DNA of 44,436 nucleotides from Pseudomonadota bacterium (GTDB lineage Bacteria > Desulfobacterota > Desulfobulbia > Desulfobulbales > SURF-16), in NCBI GenBank assembly GCA_018897105.1, contig JAHILF010000147.1:1-44436 (forward strand), written 5' to 3'. Positions 25,295-33,694 of the stretch are shown piece after piece. The translations under genes and the position numbers were made by a program. The notes beneath the pieces are model-generated. The model saw only the letters and a list, made by a program, of their open reading frames with translations. It had not been told where the DNA came from and ran no database searches. Position 1 is the stretch's first letter. Each line of letters opens with the position of its first letter.

Positions 25295-26206
25295 TTACTC
25301 GAAGGAAAGAATAGGATTTCGAGAGACAATCCCGCGAATAAAGGATGAAGCATTCTGTTCTGCTAACATCTTAAAAAAAGAAAGACCATCGTCTTCAGGA
25401 TATACAAGAGTCGGAGTTTCAGTATCCATCCCTGCAAGGTTTGCCGCGAGGGATACAGCATCATTAAAATTACCAAGTTGATCAATCAACCCAAGATTTT
25501 TAGCAGTTTCTCCGCAGAATATACGCCCATCAGCAACTTTTCTGACATCCTCATCAGGCAAATTACGACTTTTCGCAATATCTCTGATAAACTGATCATG
25601 AACTTCATCAAGAAGCCCCTGCAACAACACACGTTCTTCTGTAGTTAAAGGTCGACTCGGTGATCCGATGTCTTTCAACTTGCCGCTTTTAATCACCTCA
25701 TCCCTATAGCCGATTTTTTGAAAAATTTCCTCAAGATTAGGAAATTTAAAGATAACTCCCATACTGCCTGTCAGAGTACCGGGACTGGCTACTATCTTAC
25801 CTGCGCCTATGGCAGCATAAAAGCCACCAGATGCGGCAACTGACCCCATGGAAGCAACTACAGGCTTCACCTTATTCAACCGTGCTATCTCACGAAATAT
25901 TTCCTGAGAAGCGCCAACCGCTCCACCGGGACTATCAATACGCACCACAACCGCTTTAACGGATTTTGACAACCTAAACTGGAGAAGTTGATCAAGAACC
26001 GGTTCGGCGTCTGATATAAGACCTTTTATCTCAACAACACCTACACTATCATTACCCGTACCCAAAAAATGAGATTTACCGACCTGGTGCCCCATGTTGA
26101 CAACAAAAAAGGTTATTCCGAACCCAAAAAACATGAGCAGAACTCCCAGGATAAAAAAACCCGTGAGTAAGGGATGTTTTTGGCGAAATAACCTTTCTTG
26201 CGACAT
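25295..26206 (-). CDS. sppA: Signal peptide peptidase SppA (S49 serine protease)
   Basis: 303 residues: one N-terminal membrane anchor (about 13-35, LTGFFILGVLLMFFGFGITF), then the short-form SppA domain. The nucleophile Ser lies in ASMGSVAASGGFYAA (about 118-132), and the general-base Lys in SGKLKDIGSPSRPLT (about 172-186). It cleaves leftover signal peptides in the membrane with the active site on the periplasmic side. It starts 40 bp after the rpsA stop and is probably co-transcribed with it. Confidence 0.93.
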   Translation of the reverse strand: MSQERLFRQKHPLLTGFFILGVLLMFFGFGITFFVVNMGHQVGKSHFLGTGNDSVGVVEIKGLISDAEPVLDQLLQFRLSKSVKAVVVRIDSPGGAVGASQEIFREIARLNKVKPVVASMGSVAASGGFYAAIGAGKIVASPGTLTGSMGVIFKFPNLEEIFQKIGYRDEVIKSGKLKDIGSPSRPLTTEERVLLQGLLDEVHDQFIRDIAKSRNLPDEDVRKVADGRIFCGETAKNLGLIDQLGNFNDAVSLAANLAGMDTETPTLVYPEDDGLSFFKMLAEQNASSFIRGIVSRNPILSFE

Positions 26207-26246
26207 ATCAAGAAGCTTCAGCTAAATAATAACGATTCAGCGTCTC

Positions 26247-27971
26247 CTATTTTTCCTGGTTATCAAACTCTTCTTTCAACAAGTCACCAAGGGTTGAAGG
26301 ACCAGAAGAGAGTTGTTGTTTTTTGTACTCATCAATCTTCATCTCGGAACTATCTTCACTCATTGCCTTGATGGAAAGGCCGATCTTCCTGTCCTTGGCG
26401 GAGACACTGATAACCTTAGTGTCCAGGGTATCACCGACATTGTACATGCCAACAGGTGTGTTAATTTTTTCTTTACTAATCTCAGAAACATGAACAAGAC
26501 CCTCGATGCCTTCCTCTACTTCGACAAATATACCGAAATCAGTGACATTGGTAATTTTACCGGTTACCAAGGCGCCGACAGGGTATTTCTCAATTGTCTG
26601 CTGCCATGGATCAGGGGTCAACTGTTTAATACCTAAAGAGAATCTTTCATTTTCGCGGTCTATTTTCAAAACAACAGCCTGAATCGTTTGACCTTTTGAA
26701 TATTTTTCAGAGGGATGTTTAATCCGCTCGGTCCATGAAAGATCAGACACATGAATCAGGCCGTCAATGCCTTCTTCGATGCCGATAAATATACCAAAAT
26801 CAGTAATATTCTTGATTTTTCCTTCAATGATTGATCCAACCGGGTAGTTCTCTGTAACAAGATCCCATGGATTAGGCTGTAATTGCTTCATGCCAAGGGA
26901 AATCCTCTTGGCGTCGACATCGATATTGAGAATGGAAATTTCAATCTCGTCACCGACAGAAACAATTTTTGAGGGATGACGGGTTTTCTTGGACCAAGAC
27001 ATTTCTGAGACGTGGACCAAACCTTCAACCCCTTCTTCGAGTTCGGCAAAAACACCATAATCGGTGATACTGACAACTTTGCCCATTGCTCGAGAACCGA
27101 TCGGGTATTTCTGTTCAACAGTTGACCAAGGATCAGATTTAAGCTGCTTGACCCCAAGGGAAACCTTATCGGTTTCCTTGTCATATTTGAGCACCTTTAC
27201 CTCAATTTCCTGTCCAACCTTGAATAGTTTGGATGGATGGGAAACACGTCCCCACGAGAGGTCGGTAATATGACAAAGACCGTCAAGACCGCCAAGATCA
27301 ATAAAGACACCATAATCGGTGATATTGGTAATAGAACCCGAAACAACAGCACCTTCCTCAAGTGAAGAACGCATTTCCTCACGGAGTTTCTGACGGTCGG
27401 CTTCTAGAATTGCCCTGCGAGATATAACTACATTGTTGCGTTTGCGATTAAATTTAAGAATCTTGAAATCGTAGGTTTGACCTATCATATTATCGAGATC
27501 CTTGACAGGACGTAGATCAATCTGTGAATATGGCAGAAATGCAGGTACGCCGATATCTACGGAAAGACCACCCTTGACGCGACTCTCTATGCGACCCTGG
27601 ATGGTACCATCTGCTTCCTGAATATTGGCAATATCTTCCCAGACTTTGATACCGATCGCCTTTTCACGGGACAACCGCAATCCGCCTTCAGCTTCACGTT
27701 TTTCAACATAAACGTCAAAGATATCACCAACCTTTACTTCAACATCAACACCTTCGTTTTTAAATTCACTCAAAGGTATTTCACTTTCTGACTTGTCACC
27801 GATGTCGATGACAGCGAAATTATCGCTTACATCGATTATCGTACCCTGTACGACATCTCCTACATTTGCGACAGTTAATTGCTCGTCATTGAAGAGCTCA
27901 GCAAAGCTCATTCCTTCTTCGATGGCCTGATAGTCATCGTGTTGTTTGGTTTCTGTTACAATGTTTCCCAT
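26247..27971 (-). CDS. rpsA: 30S ribosomal protein S1
   Basis: 574 residues with six S1 repeats; repeats 3 to 6 are nearly regular at about 87 residues each, marked by GVFIDLGGLDGLCHITDLSWGR, GVFAELEEGVEGLVHVSEMSW, GIFIGIEEGIDGLIHVSDLSW and GIFVEVEEGIEGLVHVSEIS. It is slightly longer than the E. coli protein. It binds mRNA leaders for translation initiation. A strong AAGGAGG lies 10 bases upstream of ATG 27971, with a candidate promoter at 28008-28036. Confidence 0.97.
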   Translation of the reverse strand: MGNIVTETKQHDDYQAIEEGMSFAELFNDEQLTVANVGDVVQGTIIDVSDNFAVIDIGDKSESEIPLSEFKNEGVDVEVKVGDIFDVYVEKREAEGGLRLSREKAIGIKVWEDIANIQEADGTIQGRIESRVKGGLSVDIGVPAFLPYSQIDLRPVKDLDNMIGQTYDFKILKFNRKRNNVVISRRAILEADRQKLREEMRSSLEEGAVVSGSITNITDYGVFIDLGGLDGLCHITDLSWGRVSHPSKLFKVGQEIEVKVLKYDKETDKVSLGVKQLKSDPWSTVEQKYPIGSRAMGKVVSITDYGVFAELEEGVEGLVHVSEMSWSKKTRHPSKIVSVGDEIEISILNIDVDAKRISLGMKQLQPNPWDLVTENYPVGSIIEGKIKNITDFGIFIGIEEGIDGLIHVSDLSWTERIKHPSEKYSKGQTIQAVVLKIDRENERFSLGIKQLTPDPWQQTIEKYPVGALVTGKITNVTDFGIFVEVEEGIEGLVHVSEISKEKINTPVGMYNVGDTLDTKVISVSAKDRKIGLSIKAMSEDSSEMKIDEYKKQQLSSGPSTLGDLLKEEFDNQEK

Positions 27972-28007
27972 TAAACTTAATCCTCCTTAGCCAATTTAGA
28001 AAAAAAA

Positions 28008-28036
28008 TATATACCAGAGACAAGGAGTAAAAACAA
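28008..28036 (-). promoter_or_regulatory. Candidate sigma70 promoter for rpsA
   Basis: On the minus strand, TTGTTT (28031-28036) precedes TATATA (28008-28013) with exactly 17 bp between them, leaving a leader of about 30 bases to the AAGGAGG and ATG of rpsA. Position and spacing are good; hexamer matches are partial. Confidence 0.4.
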
Positions 28037-28141
28037 CATTAAATAAAAGAGTTTGCGAAAATTTTGAAGCCCGGAAGGGTGGAAAGTAGCGAGAGGCAAA
28101 AAAGGCTAAATACAGAATAAGAACACGGGAAAAAAGGACTA

Positions 28142-28591
28142 TTAAAAACAAATTGGTGAATTACCCGTTTCCCCTCTTCCATTGAAATAATCCTCAAGGA
28201 TTTTTGCATGGTCGAAGGCAAGCGTTGGCAGACTGCCCCTGGTGAAAATCCCGACTTCAACTGCATCATCAGCCGCATGGGGCGTACCAGAAGCTTGCGC
28301 AATAAAAACCGTGGTTATGGTATGGAGGCGTAGGTCCCGACTGGGATCAGAGTAGCTGTGCATTTGGCAGCGCAGTGTAACATCAAGCCCCGTTTCTTCC
28401 TTTGCTTCACGTATCGCAGCTGCTTCAAGCGTCTCACCGTAATCAACGAAACCGCCTGGAATTGCCCAGCCGAATGGCGGGTTCTTACGCTTGATAAGAA
28501 CAATGCCTCCATCAATTTCAATAATGATATCGACAGTTGGCACGGGATTTCTCCGGCCGGAAAGAAAAGTGTCGTTATGAGACGTATTCAT
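28142..28591 (-). CDS. NUDIX hydrolase
   Basis: 149 residues with a canonical Nudix box: [24 protein letters not shown] at about 45-68, giving the G-5x-E-7x-REUXEE pattern that binds Mg2+. The protein starts [34 protein letters not shown], typical of ADP-ribose pyrophosphatase-like or nucleotide-pool-cleaning members; the substrate is unknown. The ATG overlaps the stop of the upstream HAD gene by 17 bp, so they are translationally linked. Confidence 0.9.
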   Translation of the reverse strand: MNTSHNDTFLSGRRNPVPTVDIIIEIDGGIVLIKRKNPPFGWAIPGGFVDYGETLEAAAIREAKEETGLDVTLRCQMHSYSDPSRDLRLHTITTVFIAQASGTPHAADDAVEVGIFTRGSLPTLAFDHAKILEDYFNGRGETGNSPICF

Positions 28592-29180
28592 TTATGAATA
28601 TCCTCTGTTTGATGTCAAGCCAGCTGTCGATTGAGGCAAAAGAATGACGCCCCCGGTTCCAGGGGTGCGCAAAAACTATGGGAGAAATGCCGGCCAGCGC
28701 CAGTTCGATGCAGGTTTCCACCCGATCATCTACAAAATATTGCAGTCCGAGTTCTCTTACATATTGAGCTTTACCATCATGTTTACCCATGGCAACAAGG
28801 CGAGAATTGCGGTAAACATCTTGAGGGAAATTGCTCTCCAGCCATCTGTCAACAGGTTCTCTTTCCGGACGGGCCGTGATAAAAGTTACAGGCGCGCAAG
28901 CTGACATCTCTGTCAAAACCGCAACCGCATGGGCCATGGGTTTAAGACCATTTTCCACCGGAGCCAAAAGCAACCTCGAAAAAATTTCATCGATAATGCT
29001 AGGTGGAACAGCAAGGCAGCTCTCTACCTGAAATGACGTGATATCCTCCGGCAAAACCTTGATGCCATAATCAATCATGGCTAGACGTATAAAGGCTTCC
29101 ATGGTATCGGCCACAACACAGTCGATATCAAAGCCGATCAAACCGGGATGAATTCCCTTATCTCCTTCCAAAAAAATCAC
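28575..29180 (-). CDS. HAD-superfamily protein, NT5C/5'-nucleotidase-like
   Basis: 201 residues. [12 protein letters not shown] (about 16-27) gives the DxD nucleophile motif, FITARPERE is motif II and [10 protein letters not shown] is motif IV, followed by a conserved HPWNR. This resembles the NT5C family of deoxyribonucleotidase-like proteins and bacterial YqfW-type proteins. One notable point is that the second Asp of the DxD motif is followed by CVVADT rather than GTL. It overlaps the NUDIX gene, suggesting a nucleotide-cleanup pair. Substrate unproven. Confidence 0.78.
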   Translation of the reverse strand: MIFLEGDKGIHPGLIGFDIDCVVADTMEAFIRLAMIDYGIKVLPEDITSFQVESCLAVPPSIIDEIFSRLLLAPVENGLKPMAHAVAVLTEMSACAPVTFITARPEREPVDRWLESNFPQDVYRNSRLVAMGKHDGKAQYVRELGLQYFVDDRVETCIELALAGISPIVFAHPWNRGRHSFASIDSWLDIKQRIFINEYVS

Positions 29181-29255
29181 CTGCGGCTAAAGCGTTTCGA
29201 TATCTCATCATCATCGCAAAATAACATAATCATGGGGACAAAGACAACGCTTCTC

Positions 29256-29284
29256 TTGACAAAACAAGGCAAGAAAGGCATAGT
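29256..29284 (+). promoter_or_regulatory. Candidate sigma70 promoter for pcnB-bioB-bioF
   Basis: A consensus TTGACA at 29256-29261 is followed after 17 bp by CATAGT at 29279-29284. The predicted transcript would have a leader of about 135 bases before the pcnB ATG at 29426, containing the hairpin at 29315-29339. Confidence 0.45.
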
Positions 29285-29314
29285 CGCAAAAAATTATAAG
29301 TAATTTATTAAAAG

Positions 29315-29339
29315 TCTGCCGGGCGAAATCCCCGGCAGA
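29315..29339. other. Stable hairpin in the pcnB leader
   Basis: TCTGCCGGG (29315-29323) pairs perfectly with CCCGGCAGA (29331-29339) over a 7-base loop, in otherwise AT-rich DNA. No T-run follows on the plus strand, so it does not look like a terminator in the pcnB direction. It may be a leader structure or an attenuation element. Confidence 0.6.
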
Positions 29340-29425
29340 AATGTACAAAACCGCAGCATTTTTTCCGAAATGATATTCACCACGGACCTCCATATCCAAT
29401 TTTTTTTCTCATAATTTAAAGAGAC

Positions 29426-30757
29426 ATGGCACAAAAAACTCAGAAAATTCCTGTTACCGCCGATGAACCCGCACCACTTGTTATTCCCAGATCAGCCCAC
29501 TCTCTCTCCAGCAAAGATATTGACAGAGACGCGCTGAAAGTGCTTTCGTTGCTGCACAAAGAGGGACATAACGCATATCTCGTGGGCGGGGGTGTCCGTG
29601 ATCTCTATCTTGGTAAAACCCCCAAGGATTATGACATCAGCACCGATGCCAAGCCGGGGCAGATCCGCAAACTATTCCGCAACAGCCGGACCATCGGCCG
29701 CCGCTTCCGTCTTGTCCAGATTTTTTTCTCTGACAACAAGATCATTGAAGTCTCCACCTTCCGCTGCCGCAGCGAGTATGACATTGAAGGAGAAATCAAT
29801 GTGCTGCCGGCCAACAACACCTTCGGTTCTGAGGCGGATGACGCCTTTCGCCGTGATCTGACGATCAACTCACTGTTTTATGACATTGAAAATGAAACTA
29901 TCATTGATTATACAGGCGGGGTGGCAGATCTCAACCACCGCATCATCCGCATGGTCGGAGATCCGGAGAAAAGAATCACCAGAGATCCCGTACGGATGCT
30001 GCGAGCCATTCGCCATGCCGCACGCATCGGTTTTTCCATTGAAGAAAACACCTGGCAGTCCATTATTCGTCACCGGTCGGAGCTGAAGCTCTGCCCGGTT
30101 TCCCGCATCCGCGACGAACTGCTGAAAGACCTGCGCGGCGGAGCAAACCGCCAATGGCTGCAGCTTTTACTCGACAGCGGCGTCTTCTATGTGCTGTTCC
30201 CCTTTTATCAGGGGGTTTTCGCCGACGACGACGCAGAACGGCAAGAACTGCTCGCCAGGATTTTTGCCGTTATTGAACGTGTGCAAAACAACAAACAGCA
30301 ATTGTCAGAGGCTTTCCTGCTGGGACTCTTTTTGATTCCCTGGACGCAGAAAAACTTCCCTGAAATGCAGGAGCAGCTAAAAAACAGCCAACTTTTTTCC
30401 CTGTCGGGCAAGATTAAAATCGCCCTTGACACCAACCTCAATCATCTCAATATCAAAAAGGCTACCATCGAGTATATTGCCTCCCTTCTCGCCCGCCTCA
30501 CCCTGTTCATTGCCCATGACACTGACGGTAAATGGCCGTCATGGCTGAAAAAGAAGAGCTATTTTCGCGAGAATTCGCAATTTTATATGATTTACCGGGA
30601 AGCTGCCGGCGGAGAAGCGGCTGACGAGATTGAACTTCCCGCCCCGGAAATAAAATCGCGCCAACGCAGACAGGCACCGCGGCACAGTGGGCGGACTCCG
30701 GCCTTCACACGGCAAAAAAGCAAGGGAGGAGTTTTCGGTCTAAGGAAGACCAAATGA
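29426..30757 (+). CDS. pcnB: Poly(A) polymerase I (class II nucleotidyltransferase)
   Basis: 443 residues. The catalytic head contains YLVGGGVRDLYLGKTPKDYDIST (nucleotide-binding GG and the metal Asp pair DYD, about 50-73), followed by RTIGRRFRLVQIFF, the signature that distinguishes poly(A) polymerase I from CCA-adding enzymes. RRDLTINSLFYD and DPVRMLRAIRHAARIGF complete the neck, and the C-terminus is Arg/Lys-rich as in PcnB. It adds 3' A-tails that promote RNA decay. Its stop overlaps the bioB start (ATGA), an unusual coupling with biotin synthesis. Confidence 0.93.
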   Translation: MAQKTQKIPVTADEPAPLVIPRSAHSLSSKDIDRDALKVLSLLHKEGHNAYLVGGGVRDLYLGKTPKDYDISTDAKPGQIRKLFRNSRTIGRRFRLVQIFFSDNKIIEVSTFRCRSEYDIEGEINVLPANNTFGSEADDAFRRDLTINSLFYDIENETIIDYTGGVADLNHRIIRMVGDPEKRITRDPVRMLRAIRHAARIGFSIEENTWQSIIRHRSELKLCPVSRIRDELLKDLRGGANRQWLQLLLDSGVFYVLFPFYQGVFADDDAERQELLARIFAVIERVQNNKQQLSEAFLLGLFLIPWTQKNFPEMQEQLKNSQLFSLSGKIKIALDTNLNHLNIKKATIEYIASLLARLTLFIAHDTDGKWPSWLKKKSYFRENSQFYMIYREAAGGEAADEIELPAPEIKSRQRRQAPRHSGRTPAFTRQKSKGGVFGLRKTK

Positions 30758-31677
30758 GCCTCTTCTCCCCGGCTGACATAGTCTCCTTGCGTGCCCTGCC
30801 CTGCCGGGAACTGATCTCCAGGGCGCTTGAAACTAAACTTGCCCGCAGGGGCAAAAGCCTCTCCCTCTGTTCCATTATCAATGCAAAATCCGGACAGTGC
30901 AGTGAAGACTGCCGGTTCTGCACCCAATCCGTCCATTTCAAAACAGACACCCCGGTCTACCCACTCAAAACCTCAGAACAAATTATTGCCGCAGCCAGGC
31001 AGGCCAAAGAAGATGGCGCCTCACATTTCTCCATTGTCACCAGCGGCAGAGGCATAACAGACAGGCTCCTGCCGGCTGTGGCCGATATCATCGCGGCAAT
31101 CAAAGACCAGGTTGACATTCATGTCTGCGCCTCACTGGGCATCGCAAGCCAACAGGACCTGCAGGCGCTGAAACAGGCGGGACTGAGCCGTTATCATCAT
31201 AATCTCGAAACGTCACGGGAGTTCTTCCCCAACATCGTCACCACCCATACCTTCGACGAACGCGTGTCCACGATTCAGGCGGCTCAGCAGGCGGGTCTTG
31301 AAGTGTGCGCCGGCGGCATTATCGGTTTGGGCGAGAGCGAAACAGACCGCATCTCCATGGCTGTAACTCTTGCGGAACTGCGGGTGGAATCAGTGCCGAT
31401 CAACATCCTCATTCCACTGGCCGGCACCCCGCTGGCACAAACCAAACCACTGGGAATTCAAGAAATCCTGCGGGCTATCGCCCTCTTCCGGCTCATTTTA
31501 CCGGATGCGGCCCTGCGGCTGGCAGCAGGGCGGGAATCGGCCTTGCACGATTTTCTCAGCTCAGCCTTCATGGCTGGGGCCGACGGCATGATGATCGGCG
31601 GCTACCTGACCCAGCGGGGCAGGAGTCCTGAAATGGACCGACAATTCGTGCAGGCGATACGAGACCTCTGGCAATAA
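30754..31677 (+). CDS. bioB: Biotin synthase (radical SAM)
   Basis: 307 residues. The radical SAM cluster motif is CSEDCRFCTQS (about 49-59), preceded by SLCSIINAKSGQ. Later landmarks are HHNLETSREFFPNIVTTHTFDERV and CAGGIIGLGESETDR (about 186-200), with LIPLAGTPL. It inserts sulfur into dethiobiotin using a sacrificial [2Fe-2S] cluster. Length is normal. It is translationally coupled to pcnB upstream, and the bioF start follows its stop by a single base; bioA and bioD are not in the window. Confidence 0.95.
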   Translation: MSLFSPADIVSLRALPCRELISRALETKLARRGKSLSLCSIINAKSGQCSEDCRFCTQSVHFKTDTPVYPLKTSEQIIAAARQAKEDGASHFSIVTSGRGITDRLLPAVADIIAAIKDQVDIHVCASLGIASQQDLQALKQAGLSRYHHNLETSREFFPNIVTTHTFDERVSTIQAAQQAGLEVCAGGIIGLGESETDRISMAVTLAELRVESVPINILIPLAGTPLAQTKPLGIQEILRAIALFRLILPDAALRLAAGRESALHDFLSSAFMAGADGMMIGGYLTQRGRSPEMDRQFVQAIRDLWQ

Positions 31678-31678
31678 C

Positions 31679-32839
31679 ATGGACATCCGGAACTGGTTGA
31701 CCGAGCAAAAAAAGAAAGACCTGCTCCGGCAGCTGACCCCGGTTAAAAGGCTGCCGCAGGGGCAACTGGTTGTTCCGGGCCATGCCGGCCGCCGGCTGCT
31801 TGATTTTTCCTCCAATGACTACCTCGGCCTTTCCTGCCATCCAGAGCTGATGGCGCAAAGCAGGCATTTTCTCGACATGGCCGGCTGCGGGGCAGGCGCG
31901 GCGCGGCTCATGAGCGGGGACCTGGCCATGTACCACCAACTGGAAACGGAGGTGGCCGAACTCAAAGGCCAGGAGGCGGCCCTGCTGTTTGGCAGCGGCT
32001 ATCTGGCAAACTGCGGGGTGATCCCGGCCCTGGTCGGCCGTAACGATGTCATCTTTACCGACCGCTTGAACCATGCCAGCATCTATGACGGCTGCAGCCT
32101 GTCCCGGGCAAAGTTAGTCCGTTTTCACCACAATGATCTGAACCACCTGGAAGAACTCCTGCATAAACAGCGGGGCAAGGGTGAGGCCTTGATTGTGGTG
32201 GAATCCCTCTACTCCATGGACGGCGACCGCTGTCCCTTACGTGACCTGGTACAGCTTAAGGAGAGATTCAACTGTCTGCTCATGGTGGACGAGGCCCATG
32301 CCACCGGGGTTTTCGGCAAAAATGGCGGCGGCATTATCGAGGAGGAGGGGGTGGCGGGCCGGGTTGACCTGGCCATGGGCACCTTCGGCAAGGCCCTGGG
32401 CAGCTACGGGGCCTATATCGCTTCCACCAAAAACATGATCGATTTTCTCATCAACCGGGCCAGAACCTTCATCTTCTCAACCGGCCTGCCGCCGGCGGTC
32501 ATCGGCGCCTCGCTCGGGGCCACCAGAATCATCCGCCGGGAGCCCGAACTGCGGCGGGATCTCTTTGCCAAGGTGGACTGTTTCAAGGCCGCCTTAGCAG
32601 AAATTGGACTGACCAGCCTCGGCCCGTCCCAGATCGTGCCGATCATGATCGGCGACAGCAGCCGGGCGCTGCATATCGCCCAGTCCCTGCGCGGTCAGGG
32701 AATTTTTGCCACCGCAGTCCGGCCGCCCACCGTGCCGGAGGGCACGGCGCGCCTGCGCTTTTCCATCACCCGCCATCTCGAGCGCGAGGCCTTACAAAAA
32801 GCGGCATCCCTGATCGGTGCGGCCCTGCAGGCCAGCTGA
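31679..32839 (+). CDS. bioF: 8-amino-7-oxononanoate synthase
   Basis: 386-residue alpha-oxoamine synthase (PLP fold type I). Supporting motifs: LLDFSSNDYLGLSCHPEL at the N-terminus, GAGAARLMSGD, SLYSMDGDRCPL, the cofactor Asp/His in LMVDEAHATGVFG, and the PLP lysine in TFGKALGSYGAYI (about 240). It condenses alanine with pimeloyl-ACP/CoA, the first ring-forming step of biotin synthesis. It could be a related synthase such as KBL, but adjacency to bioB favours BioF. It converges on mutM with a 28-bp gap. Confidence 0.93.
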   Translation: MDIRNWLTEQKKKDLLRQLTPVKRLPQGQLVVPGHAGRRLLDFSSNDYLGLSCHPELMAQSRHFLDMAGCGAGAARLMSGDLAMYHQLETEVAELKGQEAALLFGSGYLANCGVIPALVGRNDVIFTDRLNHASIYDGCSLSRAKLVRFHHNDLNHLEELLHKQRGKGEALIVVESLYSMDGDRCPLRDLVQLKERFNCLLMVDEAHATGVFGKNGGGIIEEEGVAGRVDLAMGTFGKALGSYGAYIASTKNMIDFLINRARTFIFSTGLPPAVIGASLGATRIIRREPELRRDLFAKVDCFKAALAEIGLTSLGPSQIVPIMIGDSSRALHIAQSLRGQGIFATAVRPPTVPEGTARLRFSITRHLEREALQKAASLIGAALQAS

Positions 32840-32867
32840 TATCTCCGGCCCCAGGCTGGCAGGATAA

Positions 32868-33692
32868 TTATTTCTGGCAGTTGGGACAGAAGAAGGTGCT
32901 TCGGCCGCCGATTACCAGCCGCTCAATGGTGGCTGAACAGCGAGTGCACCCCTGCCCTGCCCGCCCATAAACCGTTAATTCCAGCTGAAAGTATCCTTTC
33001 TGGCCGGAACTGTTGACAAAATCGCTGATGGAACTGCCGCCGCAGGCAATGGCGCGCAGTAAGACCTCCCTGGTCTTTTCGGCCACCGTATTCCACCTGG
33101 GCAGGGTCAGGAAACCAATGGGCTTAGCCGGGTGAATGCCGGCATGAAAAAGGATCTCATTGGCGTAGATATTGCCGATGCCCGCCACCATATGGTTATC
33201 CATGAGAAAATTCTTCACCGGCTGCAGCCGGCTGCCGGCCATTTTTTTCAGGTAGCGACCGGAGAAATCCTTTTCCAGCGGCTCACAGCCCATATCCCTG
33301 AACGGATCATTGTCTCGGAACTGTTCCGGGGTCAGCACCCGGATAATGCCGAAACGCCGAATATCGTTGTAGCGCATCTGCATCCCGTCCCGCAGTCTGA
33401 ACACCACATGATCGTGCAGGGCCGGCGGGGCCGCGGCAGGGAAAATACCGAGTTTGCCGGTCATGCCCAGATGAACGATCATGGCCGCGCCGCTCTCCAG
33501 CAGAAAAATAAGATATTTGCCCCGACGCTTAATGGCGCTGATCCTGCCGCCCTTGAGCCAGCGTTCAAGATCTTTTTGCGGGATGTCCATCCGCAGTTTT
33601 TTGGCCGAGCAGGCAATGGAGACAATCTCCCGGTCAACCACATGGGGTATGAGCCCCTGGCGGATAACCTCAACCTCAGGAAGTTCAGGCAT
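32868..33692 (-). CDS. mutM: Formamidopyrimidine-DNA glycosylase
   Basis: 274 residues from ATG 33692. The mature enzyme begins MPELPEVEVI, where Pro1 after Met removal is the catalytic nucleophile and Glu2 assists. GKYLIFLLESG carries the beta-Lys, and the C-terminal zinc finger CTRCSATIERL...FCPNCQ closes the protein. It excises 8-oxoguanine and FaPy. The open frame continues upstream through the neighbouring fusion gene, but those residues are not part of the family. It starts 2 bp downstream of the fusion gene stop, suggesting co-transcription. Confidence 0.95.
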   Translation of the reverse strand: MPELPEVEVIRQGLIPHVVDREIVSIACSAKKLRMDIPQKDLERWLKGGRISAIKRRGKYLIFLLESGAAMIVHLGMTGKLGIFPAAAPPALHDHVVFRLRDGMQMRYNDIRRFGIIRVLTPEQFRDNDPFRDMGCEPLEKDFSGRYLKKMAGSRLQPVKNFLMDNHMVAGIGNIYANEILFHAGIHPAKPIGFLTLPRWNTVAEKTREVLLRAIACGGSSISDFVNSSGQKGYFQLELTVYGRAGQGCTRCSATIERLVIGGRSTFFCPNCQK

Positions 33693-33694
33693 GG

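Noticed and set aside
29211-29399. Small minus-strand gene of 62 codons
   Set aside because: It crosses the pcnB promoter and leader hairpin, has no ribosome-binding site and no recognisable composition.
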